A stretch of 61,398 nt of DNA from a virus: positions 1 through 61,398 of IMG/VR virus record IMGVR_UViG_3300046522_000215, one strand, 5' to 3'. Made by a program: the position numbers and the translations under genes. The number at the start of each line of letters is the position of its first letter. Within the stretch, counting starts at the first letter, position 1. Shown in pieces: positions 31,652 to 38,872 of the stretch. The notes under the pieces were generated by a model. That model saw only the letters and a list, made by a program, of their open reading frames with translations. It ran no database searches and had not been told where the DNA came from.

Positions 31652-31773
31652 TTTTTTGCTCTCGGCGGGTCGCTGCTATAAAGGTACTAATTCTGTCTGT
31701 ATTTGGTAGTTCAAGATCAGTGATTCAAGCTTCTAGGTTCTAGTTTATCCCAGCAGAGCACTCGGTTCCACGG

Positions 31774-31888
31774 CGTCACCCTCCCAGTAGCTAGCCGTAA
31801 AGACTTGCTTCCGTGGAGGGCGACGTATCCCTTGCTTTCGCAACTTCGGACACACAGCCTGTCAGCAGACTATCCAGGTGTTTCCACC
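31774..31888 (-). ncRNA. Possible structured RNA
   Basis: No protein-coding frame is convincing in 31652-32035. Read on the minus strand, an 11-bp stem joins 31815-31825 to 31774-31784, with one G-U pair that would be an A-C mismatch on the other strand. There are GAAA-capped hairpins at 31832-31843 (TTGC-GAAA-GCAA) and 31877-31888 (GGTG-GAAA-CACC). An alternative 6-bp pairing (31768-31773 with 31811-31816) competes. These features suit a leftward RNA, perhaps a leader of the DUF5710 gene. I do not recognise a known family. Confidence 0.35.
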
Positions 31889-32035
31889 CGCCCCGGCGCG
31901 CTCTACTCTTACCACCCACGCTTGCCCTGCCGGTCGTCCTTGGCTCTCGATATCGCGGCGTCGGCGGTTTCCCCTCCCTGCTCGCAATCCAAAGTCGCAA
32001 AAGTACACGCGACGAAAATATTTTAGCCGATTTTC

Positions 32036-32072
32036 AAACATAGTGTTTGCACATTTCCTAAACATCGTGTTT
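32036..32072. promoter_or_regulatory. Right operator cluster, two sites
   Basis: Site D is AAACATAGTGTTT (32036-32048) and site E is AAACATCGTGTTT (32060-32072). Centres are 24 bp apart, the same spacing as sites A and B near 28.86 kb. Site D is the exact reverse complement of site B. The same regulator should bind both clusters. Confidence 0.75.
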
Positions 32073-32075
32073 AAT
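32047..32075 (+). promoter_or_regulatory. Rightward early promoter
   Basis: TTGCAC (32047-32052), a 17-bp spacer and TTTAAT (32070-32075) overlap operators D and E. Transcription would start near 32082 and enter the run of small coupled genes from 32112. The arrangement mirrors the leftward promoter at 28850-28878. Confidence 0.7.
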
Positions 32076-32111
32076 GGAGTCTTAGCAGCGAACAACACAC
32101 CGGAGTCCACC

Positions 32112-32243
32112 ATGACCGCCACCAGTCCCACCGCAGCACCCCGCCGCACCAGCCTGGACGATTTCATTCGCGCGACGACGGCGCCATTTGTGCCCTCCGC
32201 GTTTGAGCGCTTCATGGCGAGTTTGAAAGTGGTGGCAGCATGA
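32112..32243 (+). CDS. First small gene of the rightward operon
   Basis: ATG at 32112 is preceded by CGGAG at 7 bases and lies about 30 bases after the predicted transcript start. The product is 43 residues (MTATSPTAAPRRTSLDDFIR...). The stop overlaps the next start by 4 bases. The function is unknown. Confidence 0.55.
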   Translation: MTATSPTAAPRRTSLDDFIRATTAPFVPSAFERFMASLKVVAA

Positions 32244-32485
32244 GCGCCGCGAACAATGGCGGCAACCTGCCGGCATTCCCTCTGCTCGAGTTGGATTCCA
32301 TCAGCGGTCAAGTGGTCGACCAGCATTTCAGCGTCTCAGTGCGCGACTACTTCGCGGCCAAGGCGATGGCCGTAATCATGGCCGACATGTTCGCTGGCGG
32401 CGACACCGACGAGCGGCACGCAAAGCAAGCTGCATCGGCTGCATACGTGGTTGCCGATGCCATGCTAGCCGAGCGTGCCCAATGA
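32240..32485 (+). CDS. Small conserved phage protein
   Basis: The 81-residue product contains SVSVRDYFAAKAMAVIMADMF and AASAAYVVADAMLAERAQ, a pattern common in small phage proteins beside replication and recombination genes. It overlaps both neighbours. The function is unknown. Confidence 0.7.
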   Translation: MSAANNGGNLPAFPLLELDSISGQVVDQHFSVSVRDYFAAKAMAVIMADMFAGGDTDERHAKQAASAAYVVADAMLAERAQ

Positions 32486-32655
32486 TCGCCGCCCTGACCA
32501 TCACCACCAAGCCGACGCCCGCCGAGGTCCGCCAGTGGATGCAGCAGCGCCAAGTAGAGCGGACGCCACCGCCGACACCGGAAGAAATCAGGCGCCAGCT
32601 TTCGTGGCATCTGGAGCCGAACAACGAAGACAAATGCGCCGAGTGCGCGCGATAA
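32482..32655 (+). CDS. Small protein with EEIRRQLSWHLE motif
   Basis: The 57-residue protein overlaps the preceding stop by 4 bases. It is Pro-rich in the middle, and its motif EEIRRQLSWHLE matches the protein at 16078-16233 on the leftward operon. It ends CAECAR. The function is unknown. Confidence 0.6.
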   Translation: MIAALTITTKPTPAEVRQWMQQRQVERTPPPTPEEIRRQLSWHLEPNNEDKCAECAR

Positions 32656-32664
32656 GGGGTAAGC

Positions 32665-32874
32665 ATGAAACGCACTTTTCAAGGTTCTTTTGTTCTTAGG
32701 CATCCGGATGGAAGCCGGTTCTATGGCGCGGGTGGCGCGTCCGGTAACGCAAAGCAGCGCCGCAAGATCGTCCGTCGCTGGAAGGCTGACGGCTACGCCG
32801 TGACACCGTATCTGACGCACGAGGAAGCGCGTCGGCAGCAAGCGGCAAACTTTAGCGCCGACTGCGCGCGATAG
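32665..32874 (+). CDS. Small basic protein
   Basis: The 69-residue product (MKRTFQGSFVLRHPDGSRFY...) has AGGGGT 5 bases before its start, and a basic helix NAKQRRKIVRRWKADGYAV. It may bind nucleic acid. The function is unknown. Confidence 0.6.
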   Translation: MKRTFQGSFVLRHPDGSRFYGAGGASGNAKQRRKIVRRWKADGYAVTPYLTHEEARRQQAANFSADCAR

Positions 32875-32882
32875 GAGAAGTG

Positions 32883-33119
32883 ATGCGACGAGTTTTGGTT
32901 TTCAAGAATATCCAAAAGCGCGATGACGCTGGCGTGATGCGGAACGTTCAAGTTAGCGACTTCACCGGAACGTTCCACCAGTTCGCGCAAGAGGCGGACG
33001 GCGAGGGTCAATCGAACCCGGTGGCAATCGTTGAACGTGACGACGGCTCGGTAGTGACGGTCTATTGCGGCCTTGTGCAATTCATCGACCGCGCCCGCTT
33101 CGCCGGAGTCACCCCATGA
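32883..33119 (+). CDS. Small hypothetical protein
   Basis: The ATG at 32883 is used here. An in-frame GTG just before it is possible. The 78-residue product (MRRVLVFKNIQKRDDAGVMRN...) has beta-rich composition and overlaps the next gene by 4 bases. The function is unknown. Confidence 0.6.
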   Translation: MRRVLVFKNIQKRDDAGVMRNVQVSDFTGTFHQFAQEADGEGQSNPVAIVERDDGSVVTVYCGLVQFIDRARFAGVTP

Positions 33120-33454
33120 CCACCCACACCAACGCCCGCCTAACCCGCGCCGGCCAGCGCATCATCGAAACCGAGGACGGCTTGCCGCTGTTCCAGGCAT
33201 TTTCCAGCGCCGTTGGAACTGCCGTTGCAGACGCCAACGAAGCGCGCCTGATTGAGATTTGGCACACGCATAGTCAAGTGGTTGCCGACTGCGAGTTATG
33301 GCGGCAGAACGTGGAAGACCGCGACAAGATTATCGGCAAGCTGGTGGAGGCGCTCAAATACGCCCGTCGCATGGTCAAGCCGTCCGAGTGCGATCTCGCC
33401 TTTATCGACGCAGCAATGACCGCTGACGCACTCGCCATTGCAGGTAGCGTATGA
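33116..33454 (+). CDS. Small hypothetical protein
   Basis: The 112-residue product (MTTHTNARLTRAGQRIIETEDG...) has a helical middle with a coiled-coil-like stretch (ELWRQNVEDRDKIIGKLVEALKY). It overlaps both neighbours by 4 bases. The function is unknown. Confidence 0.6.
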   Translation: MTTHTNARLTRAGQRIIETEDGLPLFQAFSSAVGTAVADANEARLIEIWHTHSQVVADCELWRQNVEDRDKIIGKLVEALKYARRMVKPSECDLAFIDAAMTADALAIAGSV

Positions 33455-33732
33455 ACGCACGCGTCCCCACCGCTGCCACTCTCGCCCTGCTGCACGCCGG
33501 ATACGCCTTCAACGAGGATCTGAAATTCGACCTGTACGGCGTGATCGAAGACGGCGAGCACATCGTTGAGGCCGTGATGATCGCCGGGACGACGCACAAC
33601 GTCACAACTTTGCTGCGCGGTCGCCAGATGGTCAACATGGGCTTATGGCTGGACCTGAAGGACGGCACGACGCCGACGCAGCGCGAATGGGCCGAGCGGC
33701 ATCGGCATCACGCGACGGCGTACACGGATTGA
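33451..33732 (+). CDS. Small hypothetical protein
   Basis: The 93-residue product (MNARVPTAATLALLHAGYAFN...) has an alpha/beta pattern (DLYGVIEDGEHIVEAVMIAG) and overlaps the upstream stop by 4 bases. The function is unknown. Confidence 0.6.
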   Translation: MNARVPTAATLALLHAGYAFNEDLKFDLYGVIEDGEHIVEAVMIAGTTHNVTTLLRGRQMVNMGLWLDLKDGTTPTQREWAERHRHHATAYTD

Positions 33733-33745
33733 TTGGAGTCACTCA

Positions 33746-33871
33746 ATGCACCTTTTACCAATGGTCTTCCACGTCCTTTACTGGATCGTCAGCGCGCCAT
33801 ATGCCGATGGCTTGACGACCGGCGAGGCGGAAGCGAAACAGGGCAAATCGCCCGCGCTGGAATACGGCTAA
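33746..33871 (+). CDS. Tiny membrane-type protein
   Basis: ATG at 33746 has GGAG nearby. The 41-residue product (MHLLPMVFHVLYWIVSAPYAD...) is hydrophobic at the N-terminus. The function is unknown. Confidence 0.45.
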   Translation: MHLLPMVFHVLYWIVSAPYADGLTTGEAEAKQGKSPALEYG

Positions 33872-33935
33872 GGCATGCGCTTATCGGGCGGCATCCTGGT
33901 AAGCGCGGCCAACTATGGCAAATCTACGGAGTATC

Positions 33936-33960
33936 AAAAGCCCCACACGATGGGGCTTTT
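33936..33960. terminator. Intrinsic terminator, symmetrical
   Basis: AAAAGCCCC (33936-33944) pairs with GGGGCTTTT (33952-33960), a 9-bp stem. Both strands end in TTTTGA, so it could act in either direction. It lies inside the rightward early operon, so read-through (antitermination) is expected for the genes downstream. Confidence 0.7.
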
Positions 33961-33995
33961 GAGGTGAAAGCATACCCACACCAAGGAGTCCAGCA

Positions 33996-34109
33996 ATGAA
34001 CGAAGACCGCTTCACCACTCGCTACCCGCAGCGCAATGCGGTCGTCATCCTGCTGCTGCTCGCCCTGGTATGCGCCATTGGCGATCCAAACGTGAGGCTG
34101 CTGCCATGA
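33996..34109 (+). CDS. Tiny membrane protein
   Basis: AAGGAG lies 8 bases before the ATG at 33996. The 37-residue product (MNEDRFTTRYPQRNAVVILL...) has one hydrophobic segment. The stop overlaps the next start by 4 bases. The function is unknown. Confidence 0.55.
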   Translation: MNEDRFTTRYPQRNAVVILLLLALVCAIGDPNVRLLP

Positions 34110-34270
34110 CCGAACACGACATCGCCGCCCGCGCGCACCACTGGGCAACCGCAACAATCGCCGGAGTAGCCCTCCTTGCCGTCCTCGCTCACACGCAGCG
34201 GCAGGATGAGGCTGACGACAAAGCAGCAAGGGCGCACGTTGAGCAGCAGGCCAAGGGTGAGCGGAAATGA
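34106..34270 (+). CDS. Small membrane protein
   Basis: The start MTEHDIAARAHHWATATIAG at 34106 gives 54 residues, with a hydrophobic stretch TIAGVALLAVLAH and a charged C-terminus. It overlaps both neighbours by 4 bases. The function is unknown. Confidence 0.55.
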   Translation: MTEHDIAARAHHWATATIAGVALLAVLAHTQRQDEADDKAARAHVEQQAKGERK

Positions 34271-34368
34271 AAGCCATCCCAACGATTCGGACGCGTAGCG
34301 GGGTGCGGCTGATGGCGGATGCGTGCTGGTCGGTGCTGGCGCGGATCGTCGCAAGATTTTTGAAGTGA
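34267..34368 (+). CDS. Tiny basic protein
   Basis: The 33-residue product (MKAIPTIRTRSGVRLMADAC...) is coupled by a 4-base overlap to the upstream gene. The evidence is only position and coupling. Confidence 0.45.
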   Translation: MKAIPTIRTRSGVRLMADACWSVLARIVARFLK

Positions 34369-34414
34369 TGTACCGGCCACCCGGCCAAATAACCTCCGAG
34401 CAAAAAGGTTAAAC

Positions 34415-34909
34415 ATGGACACGAACGAAACAAAAACGCACTGGAAGAAGCTAGTCGATCCCCGCTACATCGGCGCCTATGCGCTACCGAACGGCGACGA
34501 CATCACCGTCACCATCGAGCGCGTGCAACTGGAGACCGTCACGATGATGGGCGGGAAAAAGGAGGACCACACGATTTGCCACCTCAAGGGGCAGAAGCCG
34601 ATGATCCTCAACGTGACCAATTCCAAGTCGATCCACAAGCTGTACGGCCCCTTCATCGAGGACTGGGCGGGCAAGCAGATCACGCTTTTCGCAAGCACCG
34701 CAAAGTTGGGTAACGAATTGGTGGAATGCCTACGTATCCGGCCAAGCGTCGCAGCGAAGAAGCCGGCGCAACTAACCGATGCGCGGTTCAAGGCGGCGAT
34801 GGAAGGTATTAAGGCTGGCACCTACACCGCCGCGAAGTTGCGCGCTGGCGCAGCCCTTACCGACGCGCAGCAGGCTGCATTGAAAGAACTTGAATCGGAG
34901 GTCGCATGA
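34415..34909 (+). CDS. Recombination-module protein, probable ssDNA-binding partner
   Basis: The 164-residue protein starts MDTNETKTHWKKLVDPRYIGAY, with a beta-rich core (ITVTIERVQLETVTMMGGKKEDHT, MILNVTNSKSIHKLYG, KQITLFASTAKL) suggesting an OB-fold, then a short helical C-terminus. This protein type lies immediately upstream of YqaJ exonucleases in many phages. A role as a ssDNA-binding or annealing partner is inferred from that pairing. Confidence 0.65.
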   Translation: MDTNETKTHWKKLVDPRYIGAYALPNGDDITVTIERVQLETVTMMGGKKEDHTICHLKGQKPMILNVTNSKSIHKLYGPFIEDWAGKQITLFASTAKLGNELVECLRIRPSVAAKKPAQLTDARFKAAMEGIKAGTYTAAKLRAGAALTDAQQAALKELESEVA

Positions 34910-35640
34910 TTAAGATTCGCTGCTCTTCTCTCGCCTCGATCATGGCTGATGCGAAGTCGATAGACGACACCTTGCTTACGCCGGAAATCGCCGCCATCGC
35001 ACGCAAGCCCAAGAAGTCGGACGACGAAAAGGCGCTCATCAAAGGACTGCTCGACCGCAGCTTGTCGGCTGGCGCGAAGACCGAAATGAAGTTATTCGCC
35101 CGCGAGTACATGTACAACTTTCACCAGGTTGTGACCGGCAAGTATATGGACAAGGGTCTGATAGTCGAGGATCAGGCAATCGCACTTTACAACGAGGTCT
35201 TCTTCACCAACTACAAGAAGAATACCGAGCGCCGCACGAATGAATGGATCACCGGAGAGCCTGACATTATCAATCCAGGCGTCAAGGGCATCGACATTAA
35301 ATCAGCATGGTCCCTCGGCACGTTCCCCGCGCTTTCGGAAGACGGCGAGGATGCGACCTACGAATGGCAGTGTCGCGGTTACATGATGCTGTGGGAACTT
35401 CCAGTGTGGGACGTTGCGTACTGCATGGTCAACACGCCCGACGAGCTTATCAAGTTCGAGCAGGAAGAACTGCACTTCGTTGACCACATCGACCCAGCCC
35501 TGCGCGTTACCGTCGTCCGGTATGAGCGCGATATGGAATTGGAAGAAAAGATCAAGCGCAAGGTCGAAATGGCGCGCGAATATCTTGCTCGCGTCGTCCA
35601 GCAGATCAAGGTTCAGCACAACATTTTGGAGGCGGCATGA
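34906..35640 (+). CDS. YqaJ-type exonuclease
   Basis: The 244-residue protein has the PD-(D/E)xK nuclease core typical of lambda exonuclease relatives: EDQAIALYNEVFF (Glu), ITGEPDIINPGVKGIDIK (the D...DxK motif) and EWQCRGYMML (the Gln motif). It degrades one strand of duplex ends for recombination. It overlaps the upstream partner by 4 bases. Confidence 0.88.
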   Translation: MIKIRCSSLASIMADAKSIDDTLLTPEIAAIARKPKKSDDEKALIKGLLDRSLSAGAKTEMKLFAREYMYNFHQVVTGKYMDKGLIVEDQAIALYNEVFFTNYKKNTERRTNEWITGEPDIINPGVKGIDIKSAWSLGTFPALSEDGEDATYEWQCRGYMMLWELPVWDVAYCMVNTPDELIKFEQEELHFVDHIDPALRVTVVRYERDMELEEKIKRKVEMAREYLARVVQQIKVQHNILEAA

Positions 35641-35846
35641 GCCATCGAAAAATGACGGCGTATATCGAGGATGGAGTTTTAAAGCTCCAGGAAGCCGACT
35701 ACATCGAGGACGGAACCTACATCACAAAGGCTGACGGCGAAGGCTGGAAGGTGTTTGAAATCGCACAGTACGGCGGTAACGAATATCTTGTGGGCGAATA
35801 CCCATCGCTGCAAATGGCTTTAGACGAAGCCGCGAAATTGACCTAA
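35637..35846 (+). CDS. Small hypothetical protein
   Basis: The 69-residue protein (MSHRKMTAYIEDGVLKLQEAD...) is acidic and overlaps the exonuclease stop by 4 bases. The function is unknown. Confidence 0.6.
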   Translation: MSHRKMTAYIEDGVLKLQEADYIEDGTYITKADGEGWKVFEIAQYGGNEYLVGEYPSLQMALDEAAKLT

Positions 35847-35857
35847 CAGGAGCCAGC

Positions 35858-36124
35858 ATGAACGCCATCATCAAAGACATCGCAGCGCACTTCGACGCCG
35901 CCGCCGAACTGACCCGCTGCAACGCCACCGTTGCCGCCCTGCGCGCCGATAACCTGCCCCGCCCCGAGTCCTGCTGCGCCCGCGATGCCCGCATTGACAG
36001 CGGCGACGATGCAGAAGTGACGGACGAGGAAATCACGGAGATGGGCGCCGAATGGGGACTGGATAAGCCGGCGCTGATCGTGCGGCTGCGGAAATACATT
36101 GCTGATAGCGAGGGCTTGGCGTGA
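35858..36124 (+). CDS. Small acidic hypothetical protein
   Basis: The 88-residue protein (MNAIIKDIAAHFDAAAELTRC...) has AGGAG nearby and an acidic middle (DSGDDAEVTDEEITEMGAEWG). It overlaps the next gene by 4 bases. The function is unknown. Confidence 0.6.
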   Translation: MNAIIKDIAAHFDAAAELTRCNATVAALRADNLPRPESCCARDARIDSGDDAEVTDEEITEMGAEWGLDKPALIVRLRKYIADSEGLA

Positions 36125-36729
36125 GCGATCCACTCTTCCGCGGCGAACTCCAATTGCTCCGACGCAGCGATACAAAAAGCCGGCGCGAATGGCTTTGGGT
36201 ATGCAAGTGCTTCTGCGGCGTCGAGTTCCTGAACCTTAAGCACCAGGTCGTCAGTGGGCACGTTAAATCTTGCGGCTGCACTCGGCACTCCAGCGTCGCC
36301 GCCGCAGTAACAACGCACGGGCACACTGCTGGCGGATCGGCGAGTCGCACTTATCAGACATGGGTGAATATGACCAATAGGTGCGGTAATCCCAATGTGA
36401 GAAGTTTTGCAGACTATGGAGCGCGCGGGATCGTTGTGTGCGAGCGATGGACAAGTTTTGACAACTTTCTAGCGGATATGGGCGAGCGCCCTGATGGCAT
36501 GACTCTTGAGAGAAGTGACTCAGACGGGAACTACGAGCCAAGTAATTGCAGATGGGCGACGGTAATCGAGCAGGCAAACAACAAGCGTAACAACGTCGGC
36601 GCAGTCGTGGATGGCAAGTGGGTATCGGTCGCAGTCATCGCCGCAAATGCGGGAGTGCGGCGCAGAACAATGGAAGCCAGGCTCAGACATAGCGGCCAGT
36701 TGGTCAGAAAGGATGGCGCAAATGGATGA
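36121..36729 (+). CDS. HNH-like homing endonuclease
   Basis: The 202-residue protein has the phage family pattern TYQTWVNMTNRCGNP, FADYGARGIVVCERW, FLADMGERPDGMTLERSDSDG and NCRWATVIEQANNKRNN. It also has a cysteine-rich N-terminus (CKCFCG, CGCTRH). Such proteins carry a nuclease core followed by DNA-binding modules. The early part of the gene looks less GC-rich than neighbours, consistent with transfer. Confidence 0.78.
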   Translation: MSDPLFRGELQLLRRSDTKSRREWLWVCKCFCGVEFLNLKHQVVSGHVKSCGCTRHSSVAAAVTTHGHTAGGSASRTYQTWVNMTNRCGNPNVRSFADYGARGIVVCERWTSFDNFLADMGERPDGMTLERSDSDGNYEPSNCRWATVIEQANNKRNNVGAVVDGKWVSVAVIAANAGVRRRTMEARLRHSGQLVRKDGANG

Positions 36730-37180
36730 TAGCCACATCGTATTTTCCGGAGAAATCCGACTCTATAGCTGGTCGGATACATCCCGCAGCGGGCCGCGTA
36801 TTACCTTCGATTTGTCCGACCCTAACGATATTGAGAAATTCAAACTGCTCACGGTGTCCAAGGGCGGCAATACCGGGCATAGGCTTGCTGCGGTCATGGT
36901 GGAGATTGGCGACGACGAAAAGCCAGTTGCGCAGGCTGCGCCGAAGCCGCGCCCAGGCGAGCTTTGCGTGATGGCCTGCACGTTCTGCGCCGATAAGCAG
37001 TTTTGGCTGTGGTGCGCGTTTCGGCCCGAATTCACCGGAGGGGAGGAAGGCGCGAAGGCGGTCATTCTTGAGGTATGCCGCATCACATCACGCAAGCACC
37101 TCGACACCGAACCGATGGCGGCTGACCGCTTCCACAAGTTGATCCGCGAGCCATACCTCGCTTGGCGCAAGCAACCCTAA
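36722..37180 (+). CDS. Conserved phage protein of unknown function
   Basis: The start MDDSHIVFSGEIRLYSWSD at 36722 overlaps the upstream stop. An upstream ATG at 36713 is possible. The 152-residue product has GELCVMACTFCADKQFWLWCAF and ends DRFHKLIREPYLAWRKQP. The pattern suggests a small single-domain protein of the recombination neighbourhood, but no assignment is made. Confidence 0.55.
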   Translation: MDDSHIVFSGEIRLYSWSDTSRSGPRITFDLSDPNDIEKFKLLTVSKGGNTGHRLAAVMVEIGDDEKPVAQAAPKPRPGELCVMACTFCADKQFWLWCAFRPEFTGGEEGAKAVILEVCRITSRKHLDTEPMAADRFHKLIREPYLAWRKQP

Positions 37181-37193
37181 CCAAGGACAACAA

Positions 37194-38681
37194 ATGATCA
37201 CCGACGAAGACCGCTTCAACACCAGGATCGTTGAGCAGGCAAAGGAAATCACGCGCCTCAATGAAACTATCGCATGGTATCAGGAGCAGGTAGCGAAGAT
37301 GATGGGCGCTGAAGCCAAAGCGAATGCCCCTGCCCTCGCCCTGCTTGGTGACGAACGCATTGCAGAGCGCAGGACCGGCGAGAAGCTGGCGGAATTGCTG
37401 GCTCAGTACCGGAATGGTGATCGCGGATTGCCGACGTATGCCGAGTGGAGGGAGTTTGCCGCTCCTGCTGCGCCATCCGAGCAAGCCCGACCTACCGTGA
37501 AGCAACTTGCCGCGCAACTGGACGACGACAAGCCGTGGTCCCGCGCCGAGCAGGACGCATTCGCGGTCTTCCTGTCGCGCTTTCTGAACGAGTCGAGCCA
37601 AGGAATCATTTCGCTGGGCGATGCTTGGAAAGCTGGCCGTGCGTTTGAAGCTGCCGCTGCCCCCGCTGCGCCACTACCAGACCAGCCCGAGCAGAGCGCG
37701 CTAGTCGAAAAGCTGATGGCCGATATGGACACGTTGCGCGACGATTACGCGAGCCTGTCGAATGCGCTGGCATTTTGGCTGCCGAACGTCCCTGAGCAAG
37801 ACGGGCCGATTCAAGATCGAATCGTGCATGACGTTTTCTTTTTGGGCGCAGACGGCGAGCCGAAGTCCGCGCAAGACCTCGGTTGGATCACGCTCAATGT
37901 TGGGCAGGACGCCGGTTCCGCTCTACTGCCAGCCCAGCCAACCTCGATCCAGCTGAGCGACAGCGAAATCTACAAGCGCATAGCCGAAGTATTGTTGAAT
38001 AACACCAAAATGCGCGGCGCAACTATCGGCTTGGTGGGCAATCAGTTGTTGCCGCTGTTTAAGGCTCTTGCCGGTGCCGCGCCACTACCAGAACTAACCG
38101 GCCCGAGCGCGCCTACCGGCCTGTCGAAGCGGCTGCGCGATGCGTCCTGCAACCCCGGCTGCACGCACGAGCGCATGACATTGTTCATGCAAGCCGCCGA
38201 TGAAATCGAGCGTTACTACGGCGGCATGCTGGCCTGGAAGAAGACCGCCGAGTCCAAGGACGCTGCACTATCTGCCACTTGGCCGTACGTCAAGGACATC
38301 GAATCCGTCGCGAGTGTGTTCGATGCCGCTTCCCCATCACCCGCACCAGCCCCGACCGAGCCGATTTCGCGCGACATCGCGTATCAGGCGCTCTCCGCCC
38401 TCGGTCACGCCATGACGATCTGCGACGGCGTACCGACCAAGGTGCATCTGTCCGACGATAGCGCGCTTAAATACTTGGGGCTGATGGTCAACTATCAGGA
38501 GGGCACAGGACATCACGGCTACCGGATGATTCAGGACGCGCTGGCGGCGCTTGGCGCGGAACTCGCTCGCACCGATCCGGACCGCGCAGCCACCTCCCCG
38601 ACATCCCGCATGGGCGGCATTACGAGCAAAGAATCGGCCGAGACTGCCGCACCAGGGGCGAGCACGGAGGGTGAGCAATGA
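37194..38681 (+). CDS. Large modular protein with Ala/Pro-rich linkers
   Basis: The 495-residue protein consists of short helical modules joined by Ala/Pro-rich stretches (near residues 89, 155, 299 and 380). Segments such as YAEWREFAAPAAPSEQ and RLRDASCNPGCTHERMTLFMQAADEIERYYGG resemble modules of Ea22-type proteins in accessory loci of temperate phages. It begins an accessory island that extends to about 42 kb. The function is unknown. Confidence 0.55.
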   Translation: MITDEDRFNTRIVEQAKEITRLNETIAWYQEQVAKMMGAEAKANAPALALLGDERIAERRTGEKLAELLAQYRNGDRGLPTYAEWREFAAPAAPSEQARPTVKQLAAQLDDDKPWSRAEQDAFAVFLSRFLNESSQGIISLGDAWKAGRAFEAAAAPAAPLPDQPEQSALVEKLMADMDTLRDDYASLSNALAFWLPNVPEQDGPIQDRIVHDVFFLGADGEPKSAQDLGWITLNVGQDAGSALLPAQPTSIQLSDSEIYKRIAEVLLNNTKMRGATIGLVGNQLLPLFKALAGAAPLPELTGPSAPTGLSKRLRDASCNPGCTHERMTLFMQAADEIERYYGGMLAWKKTAESKDAALSATWPYVKDIESVASVFDAASPSPAPAPTEPISRDIAYQALSALGHAMTICDGVPTKVHLSDDSALKYLGLMVNYQEGTGHHGYRMIQDALAALGAELARTDPDRAATSPTSRMGGITSKESAETAAPGASTEGEQ

Positions 38682-38863
38682 GCGCATCTCTTGCAATCGG
38701 ATGGGCTTTCGCGTTGATCGTGTCGGTATGGGTTGTATTCCAAACGGTCGGGCTGGCGCGCATGGTCGCATTCTTCCCCGAGGGGCGGCGCTGGTGGATG
38801 TTCCCGGCTCAAATCGCATCGCTGGCCCTCTTTGCAATCATCGTACTCAAGCACCCATTCTAA
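38678..38863 (+). CDS. Small two-span membrane protein
   Basis: The 61-residue product (MSASLAIGWAFALIVSVWVV...) has two hydrophobic segments with a positively charged turn (FFPEGRRWW). The start overlaps the upstream stop by 4 bases. The function is unknown. Confidence 0.6.
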   Translation: MSASLAIGWAFALIVSVWVVFQTVGLARMVAFFPEGRRWWMFPAQIASLALFAIIVLKHPF

Positions 38864-38872
38864 GGAAAAGTC

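Noticed and set aside
31805-32026. Small plus-strand frame upstream of the rightward operators
   Set aside because: No ribosome binding site, Arg/Ser/Leu-rich random composition, and it covers the predicted hairpin-rich region.
33733-33999. Open frame of 88 codons in the rightward operon
   Set aside because: Overlaps a better small gene (33746-33871) and runs through the hairpin at 33936-33960.
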